Shown here in pieces: positions 62,121-64,000 of a DNA stretch of 64,000 nt (position 1 is the first letter of the stretch; each line of letters opens with the position of its first letter). A model generated the notes under the pieces. The model ran no database searches, had not been told where the DNA came from, and saw only the letters and a list, made by a program, of their open reading frames with translations. The translations under genes and the position numbers were made by a program. The stretch covers positions 45,107,001 through 45,171,000 of the forward strand of contig NC_084921.1 in the NCBI RefSeq assembly GCF_958298935.1, in the 5' to 3' direction. This DNA is from Phragmites australis (taxonomy: Eukaryota > Streptophyta > Magnoliopsida > Poales > Poaceae).

Positions 62121-64000
62121 TCATTGTGCCACTAATTTTATTCGTCACAAATATAGCAACTTTTGCAAAAACATTTGTCAAACTTAGATATTATTAGGCT
62201 GTGATCCAAACCGGCTCACAAAATAATCCTACGAGACCTGGCTCATGCATTTGGAACCTGTACCTAATTCATAGCATGATATGTTGTAATTTATTTTCTT
62301 TCTTATTTATCCCACATGATTTCTTGTCTCCATCGTAAGTTTTAAGATAATATTTACAATGTGTCGAATTGGATCTAGTGCTCAAATACATGAGATAATT
62401 GGAACTAGTCCTCAAATACATGAGACAGGCCTTGTAGTATTATTTTCCCTCTAATCGTTGGTCCAAATAGTCTCCAATCTTTTTATCTGCTAAATAAATT
62501 CAATTCAAAACAAGCCTTTTACTCCTGCAAGCATGCATATGGCTTCATGATGCATCAAAAACTTTCTTTTTCGGTGTAGGCTCCTTCCAAAGAGCTAATG
62601 ATCAATAAATATACGCCCCTTGATGTCCAAAACCTGCTCAAGAGGGTCATTACTGTTCGTGATTTTGCACCATTGCTCCGTCAGTACGTCAGTTCGTGAC
62701 ACACGGCACCGCTCGTCAACAGCACCTAGTCCAGGAAAAGGCTCAGCACTTCAGCAGTACCGGTCAACCGGATCGTACGCTACCAGTTCAGCCTGACGGT
62801 CGGTAGCCGGTGCAGCGTTCACGCCCATGTATCCTTCTCTGTCTTCCGATCACTGGTGTACGTACTAGGATGCTACTGCAAGAGGATATGACGGGGCTGC
62901 CCTATTCTTAGGGGAATCGTACCTCAAAATCAGAGGATGAACAGTATTATAATACTAGATTTTTTATACTGTCAAATTTGGAAGGACCCACCAGCCTATC
63001 TGTTATAGTAACTTCATAAACAGCAGAATCACTGTAATATTTTATTACAGTAAATAATAGTAAAGTACTGTTTACTAGACTCATATTACTGTGTATTTCG
63101 ATAATATCGTTTCAGAAAATCAGAGGATACCTATCCATTCCTAGGATGCTACTATCCTATGCATCTACTCGAGTGGGGTTATACGTGAGTGGTATAGTGT
63201 GGTTGGACTTTTAAATTAGTAAATTTTATAGGATTCAATTTTACGAAAGATCTTTTCTTTTGTAAAGATATGTATCTACTATTTTTTTCTTTTTAATTTA
63301 ACCATTAAATTATAAAATAAATAATATAGATAAGATTTTACAAGAATCTTTCTAAAAGAGTCCTATAGTTCCTTTCTCTCCGACGTCTCCGTCGTCCCAT
63401 GCACCGCGATGAACTGTCTGTGTGGCGTGCGGTGCAGGCTGAAGCTTCTATTTCAACTTTGTTTTGTTTCAAGAGCGTTGCAGCCGACAGAGGAGAGGAG
63501 GAAGCCACGCGAGCCAGGAGGCCGGCCTGAGCAGTGGCCACGGCCACGTACCGTCAGTGGCTGGTCACCGACCCCAAATGCCCGCAGCACGGCAGCATTC
63601 CTCCCTTGGTGCACTGAGGCAGTGGCCGGACCAGCGTGTAATCTGATCCTGCACGCGTGCCCTCCACGCCCGATGGTTCGATTAGAACGAGAACACGGCC
63701 AATTCAGCAACTCTACTTCGTTTGTTCTGTCCGGATCGGAAACTTTAAAGTAAGTATGTTCGGAACACATGAATTTTGCAGAAGCAAAGAGAGAAGCAAA
63801 TTCCTCAAAGTTTCTTTTGATGTTCCTCCGATGCACATGTGTTGTTTGACCCACCACCCAGTTTGTTATAGCTGATATCGGTAGGATTTACGGGTGGAAT
63901 ATAGTTCTTTTTTTCGAGGTGACGGTGGAATATAGTTGCTCAGAGCAGCCCAGTTCCTAACAAAGACCACATAGAAACAGGCTCTCCTGGCACTGACGGC
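62121..64000. other. Right-end spacer, nothing recognised
   Basis: AT-rich and mixed sequence. 62,940-63,120 repeats short TACTGT / TACAGTA motifs; 63,180-63,370 is AT-rich with partly inverted AAGATCTTTTCTTTTG-like sequence that could be MITE-derived. A GC-richer block at 63,400-63,660 has open frames on both strands but no recognisable product. Confidence 0.35.

Noticed and set aside
63453..63857. 134-codon minus frame at the right end
   Set aside because: No domain or conserved motif, and plus-strand frames overlap it; could be part of an unseen gene but not supportable here.

Overview
The window is nuclear DNA from a plant, almost certainly a grass (Poaceae). The genes carry GT-AG introns and their closest relatives by motif are plant families. 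First exons and the single-exon receptor kinase are very GC-rich, as in grasses. The spacers are filled with LTR retrotransposons, hAT and MULE-like DNA elements and LINE remnants of grass type. Nothing prokaryotic is present. The annotation rests on reading translations and splice sites by eye; no database search was run.

Layout. 1-12,740 (+): an M16 insulin-degrading-enzyme-like protease with 24 visible exons, all joining in frame; the first exon lies upstream of the window. One of its introns holds an antisense RTE-type LINE that was itself split by a 1.2-kb hAT-like element. 12,960-18,062: a small cysteine-motif gene fragment, then a 5'-truncated Ty3/Gypsy element (pol end, long 3' region, intact 421-aa antisense coiled-coil ORF, 1,658-bp LTR holding nine 73-bp tandem repeats). 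19,613-20,220: a MULE-like element with long inverted repeats. 20,485-22,548 (+): an intact L-type lectin receptor kinase. 23,492-34,029 (-): a 13-exon SNF2/RING ATPase of the CHR28/FRG (Uls1/Ris1-like) type, 1,266 aa, tail-to-tail with the kinase. 36,887-37,824 (-): the first two exons of a class 3 lipase, with the remainder missing. 38,106-38,262: a 157-bp hAT MITE. 42,642-48,314: an old LTR element carrying a decayed antisense gene of the same kind as the first Gypsy element. 49,355-50,179 (-): a 274-aa protein with a myristoylation/palmitoylation-type N-terminus. 51,280-62,120: a pile of broken retrotransposons (SIRE-like Copia LTR plus gag, Gypsy LTR plus gag-protease, LTR-like AT-rich blocks). 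62,121-64,000: nothing recognised.

The genes look like independent housekeeping or signalling loci and do not form a pathway cluster: a protease, a surface receptor kinase, a chromatin remodeller, a lipase relic and a membrane-anchored Ser/Arg-rich protein. The less ordinary material is in the mobile elements. One LTR carries an array of hairpins with ABRE/G-box cores. Two different LTR elements carry related antisense ORFs. The IDE gene uses two GC-AG introns.
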